Source of the DNA: Mesaphorura yosii | Taxonomy: Eukaryota > Arthropoda > Collembola > Poduromorpha > Tullbergiidae | Direction of reading: 5' to 3' | Length of the DNA stretch: 64,000 nt | NCBI GenBank assembly: GCA_009869945.1 | Contig: WIXG01000079.1 | Span: 186,001 to 250,000 of the forward strand | Shown here: one piece after another, positions 15,001 to 25,782 of the stretch | Layout: the number at the start of each line of letters is the position of its first letter | Position numbering within the stretch: the stretch's first letter is position 1 | Program-made: the position numbers and the translations under genes | The notes under the pieces: model-generated | What the model saw: only the letters and a program-made list of their open reading frames with translations | Databases searched by the model: none | Told to the model about the DNA's origin: nothing

Positions 15001-16600
15001 ACGTCACAGTAGATAGTACCACATGTGAATTTTGTCCTCCAGTTAAATTAATCGGTGTACCAAGGTCACTACTTTAGCGCTTACAAAACTCCGAAAAACT
15101 CGGACAATTAACCCTCGCGATCTTTGCAACATGGCGGTATCAATGTGCAACCCTCCAACATAGTCAACGGCTTCTGGTTTCTTTCTCGCACTTGAGGCTC
15201 GGCTTGTGTTGAGACAGCAATTATGATTTGGGCATTTTGTTGAATGAATTCTTAATTATTTTCCCTTTGGTAATTTACATTTATATTGATTCCTGTATTA
15301 ACTCGGCAGTCGACATGGCAAGCAGCACGGTGTGACGAGGTACAAAGAAGGAACGAACGGGTCACTTGGTAAGCACAATCGCATTTACGTAACGACTTCT
15401 CAAGAATCGAGAGTCGCTCATGAGGTTGGGCTAAATTGGTATGCTGTCCACTTATACAATACGGAATATGATTGGGGAATTAGAAATCAATTAATTAATT
15501 GCGTATTGCGCACGATGATTTCCTTAATAAGCAATCATTTCATGAATTCGAATGAATTCATCAGTATTTAACAAATGACGGACTTCAGTTGACTGATGCT
15601 GATTGGCTTGCGGCTGCGGTTTTCATCACAGTCGGACTTAAATCACTACCTGTGAACTTCGAAGTAGAAACAGGCATAGGCACATGAGTTCATCAAGACT
15701 TCCAAATTCTTCGTAATTGATTTCTGCACAGTTTGATCCCGACGAAGGCAGTATCTCAATTTATTGTTAATTTCACATTTACATTCAAACTTTTGATCTT
15801 GGCTTCGTAGATTACGTCCTTTACCAACACACGACCATTTCATTCAACTGTGATATGTGTAAAATCAACATATCGACGTAATGACGCTCCGTAATTTGTA
15901 ATTATTATGCATTTTGGAAAATAATCAAACATTTTAAAAGTAAAGATGTTTTCATCATAACACGAACATTGTGAACCGGTCACGAACTCTTTCTCGTGTG
16001 TGCAGGTGAATTATGGCGTTCTCCTCTACGCCTGCCATTCTAACCTGATGACAGCCTATTTACAGCACTGCGCGTTGCCAATCGCACTGTGTCTTTCTTA
16101 AGAAGACCAACTGGTATCTTTTCTTATCGCCGTTCGACCAATTGTATTGTGTGATAAGCATTTATTGGAATGTGAGCGGGGAACGATTAAACTGGTCATT
16201 ATGAGAATGTAATTAGAATATTAAGTGTAATTGTATTGTAAAATTCTTCATCTGTGTCAGAGCCATGTCATGGATTCTGTCCCGTCCCTTTGTCCCTGAC
16301 ACGACCATACATGATTGATGATGAAAGACAAATTGCGTGTCATCAATGGTTTCAGTGGCACCAAAGCCAGTGCAAAGTCGATTGTCAATTTCGCGTCACG
16401 CATGTTTACGTGAGATTTAATTAAATTTGTACAAATTACTTTGGGATTTGCTTTGAATTTGAATAGTGCATACTGCATCGCATGTACTTCTCACATTGAG
16501 CGTATAAATAAGTAGCCAAAAATTTCGTAATGTTGCGTGTTAATTTCATTGCCGAAGTCTGCTCTTGGGTCGATTAAATACTAGCTTGGCTCCGCACTTT
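1..16600. other. gene-empty AT-rich region
   Basis: I see no coding exon I can support on either strand. Open frames are short (up to about 135 codons), many start at non-ATG codons, and none shows a recognisable domain or a run of phase-compatible exons like the genes further right. There is no tRNA, rRNA or obvious transposon end. The sequence is AT-rich with scattered homopurine and TTAATTA-type stretches. It may be intergenic DNA, regulatory sequence, or part of a long intron of a gene outside the window. Two weak coding-like spots (about 12.5 kb and 14.8 kb) are listed as findings. Confidence 0.6.
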
Positions 16601-16916
16601 CTAATTCCTCGCCTGCTTTCTATGTTGTGCGAGGAAAGATTATGCATTTGTTGGAACATGCGACGCCCAAATCAATTCCGGATCTTGACAAATTGGATAT
16701 GAGTACAAGGTCCAATAGTCCAACTTCTTGATTCTCTCTGGCAAGAAAAATGTTGTTGAAAATATTCCACTGCGTGCTCCCTGGAGGTCAAGGTTACTAG
16801 CTACTCCGTAAAATTGCCCGTGTCCGAAAAAATTAGAACCACTCTCCGAATAGACGCCACGGACCGAACAATGTGGTCTGGTTTCTTCGTATCCTGCTAT
16901 TCTGGGTCCACAAAAT

Positions 16917-19329
16917 ATGGACATATTCTACAACATTCTCTCGGTTCTGAACTATCTAGCTTACTTTCATGGGCCAAAGGCGACAGAAGTTCACATCTTT
17001 TCGAATACTCAAGCAGGTAATTTATTCGACATCCACATTTTCAACTTATATCTTACCATGTTACATTGGCTTTGTAATCAGGACTTCGCCTCACTTCACA
17101 AGCCCGAAGCACGATTTTGGATTTGACTGCATCCGTTTCCACATGCAATGGCTCAATGCCTGAAAAGTTTCTGAAAGGTGGTGTATTTCTCATCATTCTT
17201 GAAGGGCATGAACACTTTGACCAGTTGGGTAGCTGTTTGGAGTCATTTCGGACGTATAAAGACTCAACAGAGTTAGAATCATCAAATGGCTCTCCGCGCT
17301 TAAAGAAGAGGCTAACAATAATTGTAGGATTTATCAGCACAACACTCAATACTTCATTGCCTGTTTTGCAAGAAGCGTTCAAAAACAAGACAAAACGTTT
17401 CCAACAGTTGCTGTCTGTAGATAATGAAGTATACATACTCGATGACAGTGCAAATGTATATGAAGTGTATCAGATTGAGAATGGAGGCCCAATTTTTGCA
17501 AAAGTAATGCTTGCGAACGATTCCCCCAGCTTCCAGCTCTCCGGAATCAGCTTTCGAAGACGGAATTTCTATGGTGCTACGTTACGTGTCATTGGAGTGG
17601 TAAATTAATATCTTTTGAAAGGCATCGCACGGACATGCCGTTTTTATTTATATTTTCTGACCACAGAATAGTTCAGAGTATACGGCTGATATCGAATTCG
17701 CGTGGGTTGACGGGGACCTCATCTTTAAATCCGGATTTTCAGTGGAACTCCTTCGTGAAATGCGACATTTTTACAACTTCAAGTATGGCCATAAAATGGA
17801 CGTGTCTGATTCATAATCAGAAACGACTCTGCATGTTCATAATATTTGTTACTTTATCCTCAGCGTCATTGCGAGGCAATCAGATAATTGGATTGATTTC
17901 AATACATCCACTGGTGAGCTAACAGGAATGGCCGCCAGCATCATTAATGGCGAAGATGATTTGGCATTGGGTATTACCGGAAATTTGCCATATAGTGCCA
18001 GATACTTCACTTTCCTCGTCACCACTTATTCGATCAGGTGAACCGTCGTCGGCTTAAAAGGCTTGCAAAATTCTAAATTCCAAAGGATTTACAAATTCGT
18101 TTGCAAACCCAGCGTTTTATAACTTTGTAGCATCAGTGCCTTTTTCAAGCGACAAGACAGTTCTTTTATGAGAAACTTATACTTCGAATGCCTTCAGCCA
18201 GAGGCCTGGTTTGTCGCTATTGCTGTTTGGATTACCATCCCAGTCACGTTGTCAATCTTCTGCAAAATCAAGTGTCGGAATCAGTTAAACTTCGAGAAAC
18301 GCGCTTTCACGTGCCACACGTTTCCTTATCTTTGGATTTTGTCTTCCGTGGCACAACTAGGTTTGATGAATACTCCATAAAAGTTTGTTCATACAATGAT
18401 TGTATTTCCCTTTGAATGACAGGATGGTATCAACCACCCAGGGTTGACGCGGGCACAAGCGTGCGAATCTTATTCTTCTCAGGCTACGCCTTCAGTTACT
18501 TTATATACGTGATTTACTCGGCGAGACTGATCACGGTCCTGCGTAAAATTCCTGACCCGATTAGGACGCCAGAAGACTTAATTGATAGCCCATTTACAAT
18601 TGGTCTAAAAGATGAAGTCGATTTGAAAAATTGGTTTGAGGTAGGCCAAGGCCAAGCAGTAGCCAATTGTTGAAGCTATTACACCAAAGAGGATCTCAAT
18701 ACCTGTAATTCTCAGCAGGGCAATGGCACCGGTATTACAACGGACAACCTTATCACCACCCGGATAATGGAGAATCTTGATCCACTTCCAGAGAAGCAAT
18801 ACATTCTGGAGATCCCTGCCGCGTTGCAGGTCGTAAATGCAGAACAATACGCATTTATTTCATACCCCGACCCAATTTACCAATTTTTGAGAAGTGAGCA
18901 TCCTGATCACGACACTTGCACTTTGTACCGTGAAGTTGTCATCATCAAGTCAACATTTCGTTGCTCCATGTTTGTGTCAAAATCATCACCTTACAAAGAA
19001 CACTTCAACTACATGTAAGTATCAATCCCGAGATATATGGCAGTCAAAAAGCCGTTGTCGCTGTAATACGGCTCCATTTTTCCAGTCTGACGAGAATAAT
19101 GGAACATGGACTCCTTCGCAGACAGCTAAACTACTATATAGCCAGTTTTGACGTGGATTGTGATGCTTCGGATATGGACAAAATTGTAACAGCCGGTGAA
19201 AGTACACAGCCCATTGGAATGCGGGACATAACGACGCCGCTGGGGTTCGTGATATTTGGTAACGCGGTAGCAGTCATGGTGCTTGTGGTGGAACGGCTAG
19301 CCATAAAATATTTAAACCGGCAGAGGTAA
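16917..19329 (+). CDS. ionotropic receptor (variant ionotropic glutamate receptor, IR family)
   Basis: Predicted ligand-gated cation channel of the plasma membrane, probably chemosensory. Exons: 16917-17016, 17082-17599, 17667-17782, 17864-18037, 18131-18360, 18423-18640, 18716-19014, 19086-19329; all GT-AG, phases consistent, giving 632 residues. The order of parts fits an IR: a short divergent N-terminal domain; S1 half of the ligand site (about 207-300, with an Arg in SARYF at the usual ligand-Arg region); M1 about 329-347 (WFVAIAVWITIPVTLSIFC); pore loop about 370-383 (FPYLWILSSVAQLGW); M3 about 391-419 with YSARLITVL in place of the iGluR SYTANLAAF motif; S2; and M4 about 604-622. It lacks a full-length iGluR amino-terminal domain, as usual for IRs. 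The start is the first ATG of an open first exon; an upstream exon cannot be excluded. No signal peptide is clear beyond the hydrophobic first 18 residues. The ligand cannot be predicted. Confidence 0.88.
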
Positions 19330-19672
19330 TTATAGTAATGAAACAAATATTTAAGGAATGATCCAGTGGTCGAATGCATGGCCTTCGGCCACTGGAACTG
19401 GTTGCGAATTCAATTACGGGCTGAAGTTGAGATGTGAATTTAGTGGGGCATGAGCATGAGATTTTATTACGAAAATTATGAAGCCAGAAACCTCAAAGGA
19501 GACGACTGCCAGGACTCTGACACATTCGACGCTTGTGGAATATCCGCTGTTGAATGGAATTGTTTCCAATTAACCGGCAGTAATCAGCTATTAATTAGTT
19601 CCAACTAAACTGCTTCCTCATTTTCTCCCTCGAGTTGAGTAACTCGACTATCGTTTTTCCTCCAGAACTCCC

Positions 19673-19680
19673 TATTTAAA
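19673..19680 (+). promoter_or_regulatory. TATA-like element
   Basis: TATTTAAA lies about 90 bp before the ATG at 19766. A TCACA initiator-like sequence about 25 bp downstream would give a leader of roughly 65 bases. Seen in sequence only; the start site is inferred. Confidence 0.4.
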
Positions 19681-19765
19681 GCAACCACGGCAGAATCACA
19701 CCCTGAAGTTGGACAAACCAGTCGCAGTCTTTCGTCGAAGGCCGAAAGTTGTGACCACGCACAAA

Positions 19766-20479
19766 ATGCAATTCTTCTATCTCTACGGAGTGCTCGTCTG
19801 CCTTCCAATTGCCCTGTCGGAAACGATGAAAGATGGATTTTACAAAATTATAAACGTTGAAGACGGAACGGTAAGCCCAGAATAACCTCCTTGAGTGTAC
19901 ATTAAAACTTGGTTACATTTTCAAGGTCCTGACAGCAACAATGTCCAAGCAGCGACCTAGAATCGTCATTACAGCACCCTGGGATGCCTCTGACGAGCAG
20001 ATGTGGAAGATTAAGACTAGAATTGTCGGTAAGTTAGGAAATATGGAACTCTGTGTCCACAATCATAACTCTCCCGTGATCACAGATGGAGAGCCGCTGC
20101 AAATTATTCGAAACGAAAAGATTCGCGACAACGAAGTTACAAAGGAGCCAAACCTTGACAAAGCAGTCAATAAGAACAATTACGTTCAAACCTTGTGGAA
20201 CATTATAAGGATTGGGAGAGACCGAGGCCAGGAAGATGGATACGAGCTAAATAGTGGCATCGCATGCCTCAAAGGCAGAGGGTATATCAGGATCTGATAA
20301 TCACACTTTTGACTGGAATTTTAACTGATCGCATTTTACACTTGTACGTATGCAGGAAAGGCAAAGAAATCCAATATGTCGAATGCTTGGACTCCGAAGA
20401 AGTTGATGTTGAGAAGAGCTATTTGTGGAGATTCGAATATCTGTTTGATATTCCATCCGCTGAACCTGAAATTGAGTAG
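19766..20479 (+). CDS. small secreted protein, possibly beta-trefoil (ricin-B-lectin-like) fold
   Basis: Function unknown. Exons 19766-19870, 19926-20281 and 20356-20479 give 194 residues with phase-consistent GT-AG introns of 55 and 74 bp. Residues 1-18 (MQFFYLYGVLVCLPIALS) look like a cleavable signal peptide, so the protein is probably secreted. After it, a DGFYKIINVEDGTVL stretch followed by DEQMWKI around residues 58-64 resembles the repeat unit of beta-trefoil proteins (ricin-B lectins, mushroom trefoil inhibitors). That assignment is inferred from pattern, not alignment. The mature chain has three cysteines and is rich in charged residues with an acidic C terminus. A TATA-like element lies upstream and AATAAA 79 bases after the stop. 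Alternatives are a lineage-restricted secreted effector or a protease-inhibitor-like protein. The gene model is confident, the fold is not. Confidence 0.72.
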
Positions 20480-20557
20480 ACATATTGGTGCAACGACTCT
20501 TCAACGTGAATATTCTCATTTTATTGCTTTTATCTTGAGTTTGATTCATTTCGAACG

Positions 20558-20563
20558 AATAAA
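20558..20563 (+). terminator. polyadenylation signal AATAAA
   Basis: Canonical hexamer 79 bases after the stop of the small secreted protein gene. Confidence 0.6.
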
Positions 20564-20579
20564 CGCAAATTACCCTTCT

Positions 20580-21100
20580 TACGCTTTATGATTTGCAACC
20601 TCGGCATTGGAACAGTTGACGTCCAATTGAATACCATATACCCCTGTCACGGTGTCAGGTTTTGCTTTGTGGTCAATTATGTTCTAGATTTATAATTACT
20701 TAACATACGTACCTCTAAAGACGTAGAAGATTCGAGGAAAGTTTTTCGCTAATTAAGCCAATTATTCAGCTCCGGCAAAGCCGCAGGTAATTTATGTGAA
20801 CAAATCACGACTTCCAACTTGTGAACGCTTTCCAACGGACTCTTAATTTAGCTTGAGTGAGACGAGACACGTCTGGCAGAGAGTGCATTTGGCTCGTGGT
20901 CGTGACTTCCAGAAACCGTAGTTGATTATCAGGAAAATAGTTTGCAGCATTCAGCACGCACGTCTGTGCCATGAACTAATCTTTAGGATTTACCTAAATT
21001 CATGTGCCATTAATCAATTCTCAGACACAGTTCAACCGAAGCAGGTCTTGTGCCCTCGCTGAACTTGTGTGTCACAATATCGCATCTGCTATCGACTATC
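20580..21100. other. intergenic / 5' region of Gbeta gene
   Basis: No coding exon seen. The last part is probably promoter and leader of the downstream G-beta gene. A CAG|GT-like junction near 21043 could be a leader splice acceptor. Confidence 0.4.
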
Positions 21101-21106
21101 CCTGAA

Positions 21107-22448
21107 ATGGGTGACGAGATTGAGGATCCTGCCGAGCACGGAAGATTGCAGAAGGAAATTGATACTTTGGTCCACAAAATTCAAGACGACCAAAAGAAGT
21201 GCAATGATGCCAAATTGGTGGACATCACATCCGAAGTTGGAACTGTTCAAAAGTATAAACTCACAACAAAGCGGGTTCTTCGTGGACACATTCACAAAGT
21301 GACTGGAGTAGATTTTGCTGGAGACAACAGGCATGGATGCGCGTATGTTTTAATCGTAGAGGGCCTCCTTTAATCAAAATTTTGCCACATTCTCTCAGAC
21401 ACATGGTTTCCGGTTCACTTGATGGGAAATTGATAATTTGGGACTGCTACACCGGAAATAAAATTCAAATTATTCCATTGAAATCAAGTTGGGTGATGAC
21501 CGTCGCATATTCACCATCTGGCACATACGTAGCGAGTGGAGGAATGGACAATCTTTGCACCATTCACGACCTCAACAATCGAGACCCTGCGACGGGTACC
21601 GCCAAGACCTTGAGGGAATTGGTGGGGTACGAAGGATTCCTATCTTCGTGCAAATTCGTTAACGACAAGAGAGTTGTGACGGGGAGCGGAGACATGAAAA
21701 TGTAAGACGTACAACACCGACTCCGGAGCAGAGAATTTACATTTGGTGTTTTCCTAGCTGCCAATGGGACGTTGAAAGTGGGAGGAAATTGATAGAGTTG
21801 TTTGGCCACAGCGGAGACGTGGTTACGATGAGTGTGAATCCCAATGATGAAAATATTTTGCTTACTGGCTCAGTTGATAAAACCGCCAAGCTTTGGGACC
21901 TACGCACAAAATCTGCTCAGCAAACATTCTGGGGACATGAGGCAGATGTCAACGCGGTTTTCGTAAGTATTCAACGCTCCTCTGAGTAATAGTTTAAGTG
22001 TTACAATAGTATTGAGTTGAAAGTTCTCCTTGTGATCATGTGCATTAGTATCATCAAAGCGGACTTTGCTTCTCAACCGCATCCGAGGACTACAGTTCCA
22101 GGCTCTTTGATATTCGAGCAGATCAGGAAGTTGGAGTTTACAACACACCATCAGAGAGCAACACTCTCACATCCACAATTATGAGCAAATCCGGAAGATA
22201 CGTATTTGCTGGTGGAGACGACGGTAAGGAAACAGCGAACACCAAGAGAAAAGCAAATCTGCATAACTTTGCATCGAATTTGTCTAATTCTTTCCACAGG
22301 AGCGATTCATGTATGGGATTCACTGAAAGCAACATATGTTGGAGGTCTGAGTGGACATGAAAGTAGAGTTACAGCCCTGGGCGTTTCGGAGAATGGAATT
22401 GCAATAGCATCGGCATCGTGGGATCAAAATGTCCGACTGTGGTTCTGA
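21107..22448 (+). CDS. heterotrimeric G-protein beta subunit, Gbeta76C-like (visual type)
   Basis: Beta subunit of a heterotrimeric G protein; pairs with a gamma subunit and couples a receptor-activated G-alpha at the inner plasma membrane. Exons 21107-21342, 21399-21701, 21758-21962, 22049-22223 and 22300-22448 give 355 residues. An N-terminal helix (about 12-38, [19 protein letters not shown]) forms the gamma-binding coiled coil. Seven WD repeats follow, with [66 protein letters not shown] and a C-terminal [10 protein letters not shown]. The patterns GHINKV-like/[16 protein letters not shown] and [11 protein letters not shown] resemble Drosophila Gbeta76C (phototransduction) more than the ubiquitous Gbeta13F, judged from memory. 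If so, a role in photoreceptor Gq signalling follows. The ATG at 21107 is the first in frame. Convergent with COQ8: the two stops are 185 bp apart. Confidence 0.93.
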
Positions 22449-22633
22449 GCTCTCCCGGTTCACTTGAGCACACTGGATATTTACGCTGACACCGCTATCG
22501 CACGAGGGTCGATTCACTATATGTATTCGATATGTAAAATGCTTACTTCAATTATTCTACTTTTTGATTGTTATTTGTCGTCTCAATTGCATAGTAAATT
22601 CATCTAGGGATGCATGATTAAGCAATACATTTA

Positions 22634-25319
22634 TCAATCTAGTTTGATTCGTTCTTCGATTGTGCGACTATCCGGACCGAATTTGTACTCGGACCATATT
22701 TTATCAAAAATAGCCCTACATCGTACTTTGCCACGTAATCTGGCACACAACAGAAAGACTCCGGACAGCTTTCTGTGTAGCGAGTAGATTTCTTCAGGTG
22801 GAGGGCAGAGTCTTTCTTTCACCATCGTTGGAACCAATTCTTGCACCTTTGCTGTGACCTTCTGTGTCCCAAAATCGTACGGCTCGTCTCCTATCCGAAA
22901 CGCTTCCGACAGAATCATAACAGAATCCACGTGAGCCTTTTCCATCGTCTAAAAATCCAATTAAAGAAATTAGAAAGACAGTTCTTTCGTGGACCTTGAC
23001 AGAGATTGTATTCTACCTTTGATTCGTAACCAGTGAGGAATCCAATATCTTTCGAGGCTTCCAACACTATCTTGTGATCATGGTTTACACCGCCAGCAAA
23101 AATAGTTAAGTACTTGTCCACGAACTCCTTTTTATACTCCCTTGAAGCCCCGAAATCCAGTAGCCCGACCTGCCCAACAAGTATCAGGAGTCAATTTGGT
23201 AAATGATTAGCAACTTAAAATTCTGTGGTGCACCTGTTCCGTCCGGGTATTGTACACGAAGTTAGACCAATTTGGATCAGTTTGCATGAAGCGAAATTCG
23301 AAAAGTTCTTTGAAAAATAGCTCAAGCAGCAACCGCGATATTCTGTCCCTCGTCTGTTGACTCAGATCCTGGCATTTGTCTACAGCAATTCCTTCAATTA
23401 GTTCGGTTGTGTAAACGTTCTTCGTGCTTGCCTCCTCTACAAAGGATGGAAACAAGTTACTATCAATACAGCAAAGGGACAAAGATTTCTGCGGACTGGA
23501 AGACTTACTGATAACTTCAGGCACATAGTAGTCATGATCATTCTGCAGGAGTTTCCTGAATATCTGCGCACACTTGCTTTCTCTTTCGTAGTCAACTTCC
23601 CAAGCTAATTCTCGCTTTGCAACTTCAATTAAGTTATCAGCAAAAATACCTGCAGAAGACAGAATAGAGAAATTAGAAACCGGAAAATGATAATTGAAAA
23701 CAGTAATCTCACCATCTGGCAGTATGTTCCAGACACTCAACACTGCCATAAGGTTGTCGATGTCACTTTCAATCCCTTTCGCAACTCCAGGGTATTGAAT
23801 TTTGATAGCGACCGCTCTTCTATCATGTAATTTACCAAGATGAACTTGACCAATCGAAGCAGCTGCAAACGGTCGCTCATCGAATTCAGCAAACTTTGTT
23901 CTCCATTCCGGACCAAAGTTGGACTCCATCATTTTCTATTCAAGCAAAAATATTTAACTAATGAGTACATTCTGTGGTTATTGAAAACGGGCTTCCTTAC
24001 CTCCATTTGCCACGATGGCATATAGTCCGCAGCGTGTCGGACTCTTTCAAAAACCTTCTGTAACTGCGGGTTTATCATTGTGTTATCTTGAATACTCAGT
24101 ATTTGTCCAATTTTTAGAGCAGCACCTAAAGAAAGTCCGAATGTGTCAATTGGTGATTGCGTGCCATGTCATGTGTCAACTAGTTACACTAGTTAGTGCG
24201 CGGCGTACCTCTAACTTTACACAATGTGTCAACTATTCTTTCGGCATTAGCTTCAGTCAAAAAGGGACTGCCTTCGAGTAAAGAAGAACCATTTTCAGAA
24301 TTCGGATTTTTTAGTCCAAGCGACCTCTTCGTAACTTCGGTAAGGACGCCTATTCCCAATCCAGCTGCTAATCCACCGTAGGAAACCAATCTGCTTAGTC
24401 TCGATGCAGGCACTTTTCGCTCTTTGGAAGTGGCAGCCAATTGCTAAACAATGAATATTAGGATATGAACAAAGCAGTGTTGTATAATCCTATCTCACAT
24501 ACCGACTTTGGTTTGTGTGTTGATAAAGGTTTCAAATTCCGTTTTAAAGCTGCTAAGTCGGGCTTTGGCTTTGGAATTTCTTGAGCTGTTTTTGGAGCAG
24601 TCGGTATGTTTTCTGACTTCGGCCTTCCCAATGGCGGTGGCGGCGGTGAAGGAAAGTCACTGGACGAGCTTGACTGCTTGTCAATGTTCACGGGGATTGG
24701 AGTTTCATTTAGTATGCTTTCTTTGACTTTTTCTTGTAATCCATGTGTCCGCTGCTCCATTTGCTCATACTGTTCTACCCACTTCTTTCCGTCTTCATTC
24801 TGGTGCATGATTTCTACTCCCAGCGACTTCATGTACACGTCTTCAAGATCATCTTCATGGATGATGAGAATATCTTCGTCGTCCGAGTCGTGTATTTGGC
24901 TTACAACAGCAGAATTCACTGCGTAGTTGTACTTTCGCTCGTTTATGTTTCTGGATTTATTACGTGCCTCCTGAACTTTGGAATTAAGGAACTCAGTTGC
25001 AAATTGTTGAACACCATGAGGAACCATCATCGCCCTCTCCAGATAATTAGCGTTGTCAGACTTAGCCTGTCAGGCAAAACGAAACAAAAGGCATATCAAT
25101 GAAAAATCACACACGATAATCATTTGAAGACTAAGGACGATTTTTGCTACTGGTTACCTTATTTCCTAAATCGGGAACCTGCTGGGCTAGACCTCTTAAG
25201 CTTGAATTCCGTAATTTTGTTTCACACGAAGCCTTCTGCATGGCGATGCCGGTTTCTAGTACTTTTCGGACTCCGTTCAGAACCATCAGCACGTCACTCA
25301 CGATATTCGGCTTAGCCAT
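22634..25319 (-). CDS. COQ8A: COQ8/ADCK3-type atypical kinase (coenzyme Q biosynthesis)
   Basis: Atypical kinase/ATPase of the UbiB family that supports the coenzyme Q biosynthetic complex at the mitochondrial inner membrane. Exons in gene order: 25158-25319, 24503-25066, 24209-24443, 24001-24125, 23713-23935, 23509-23649, 23234-23436, 23017-23169, 22634-22948, giving 706 residues. Visible hallmarks: KIGQ (the family KxGQ motif, 325-328); alanine-rich AAAS in place of a glycine loop (386-389); invariant Lys in VAIKIQYPG (407); QTDPNWSN (535-542); and LLDFGA with Asp556. The order matches human ADCK3/COQ8A, and the LLxGYExK, DFGTQ and PPPEExYSLHRKxxG segments are present. An acidic, proline-rich linker (about 100-230) precedes the conserved region and makes this protein somewhat longer than human COQ8A. 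Two consecutive introns (23650-23712 and 23437-23508) are multiples of three and stop-free; see findings. Confidence 0.94.
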
Positions 25320-25729
25320 CCTCGTATCGCAATTAGTTGCAAGGGCAGTGATAATAATGCTTTAGCAGCTAAGCTTAGAATTTTGTGAACTCAAGATGAC
25401 TTGTCGGAATAAAGGGTAAAGCACACTCCATTTGCCATTACTAAAGGTGGCGGAGACGGTGACTAGATAATGGTGATAAATGGTACTTGTAAATAGTAAA
25501 TTACTTACATATTATAATTCAAGCACTTTCAGTTTCCTCCATCGTGAGATATTTCACTTCACCTTCGTGACGGCGATCGTGGAAGAACTTCATCATAAAA
25601 TCACATGAGTCGAAGATGAGGATAGTGGCCCGCACACTTTACCGCAACTTTGTCCGAGTAGGACGATGCAAGGATGTCATGTTGATGTCTGCTTTCATGT
25701 GTGCAAAATCAAGATCCGGAAGAAATTGG
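25320..25729. other. intergenic between COQ8 and the DUF1989 gene
   Basis: Upstream of COQ8 and downstream of the DUF1989 gene, both on the minus strand. No coding exon seen. It presumably contains the COQ8 promoter and leader. Confidence 0.4.
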
Positions 25730-25735
25730 TTTATT
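25730..25735 (-). terminator. polyadenylation signal AATAAA (minus strand)
   Basis: TTTATT on the plus strand, about 48 bases after the stop of the DUF1989 gene. Confidence 0.55.
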
Positions 25736-25782
25736 AACTAAATATTGATGTTCTAAGACCATAAAGCCATCAGGCTGCGTGC

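Noticed and set aside
16640-16924. 94-codon minus-strand frame overlapping the start of the ionotropic receptor
   Set aside because: Antisense to the receptor's 5' end, with no recognised domain and no splice-supported extension.
23207-23932. Single uninterrupted 241-codon COQ8 frame
   Set aside because: It reads through two stop-free introns. Removing them restores the conserved kinase-like sequence and standard GT-AG junctions.
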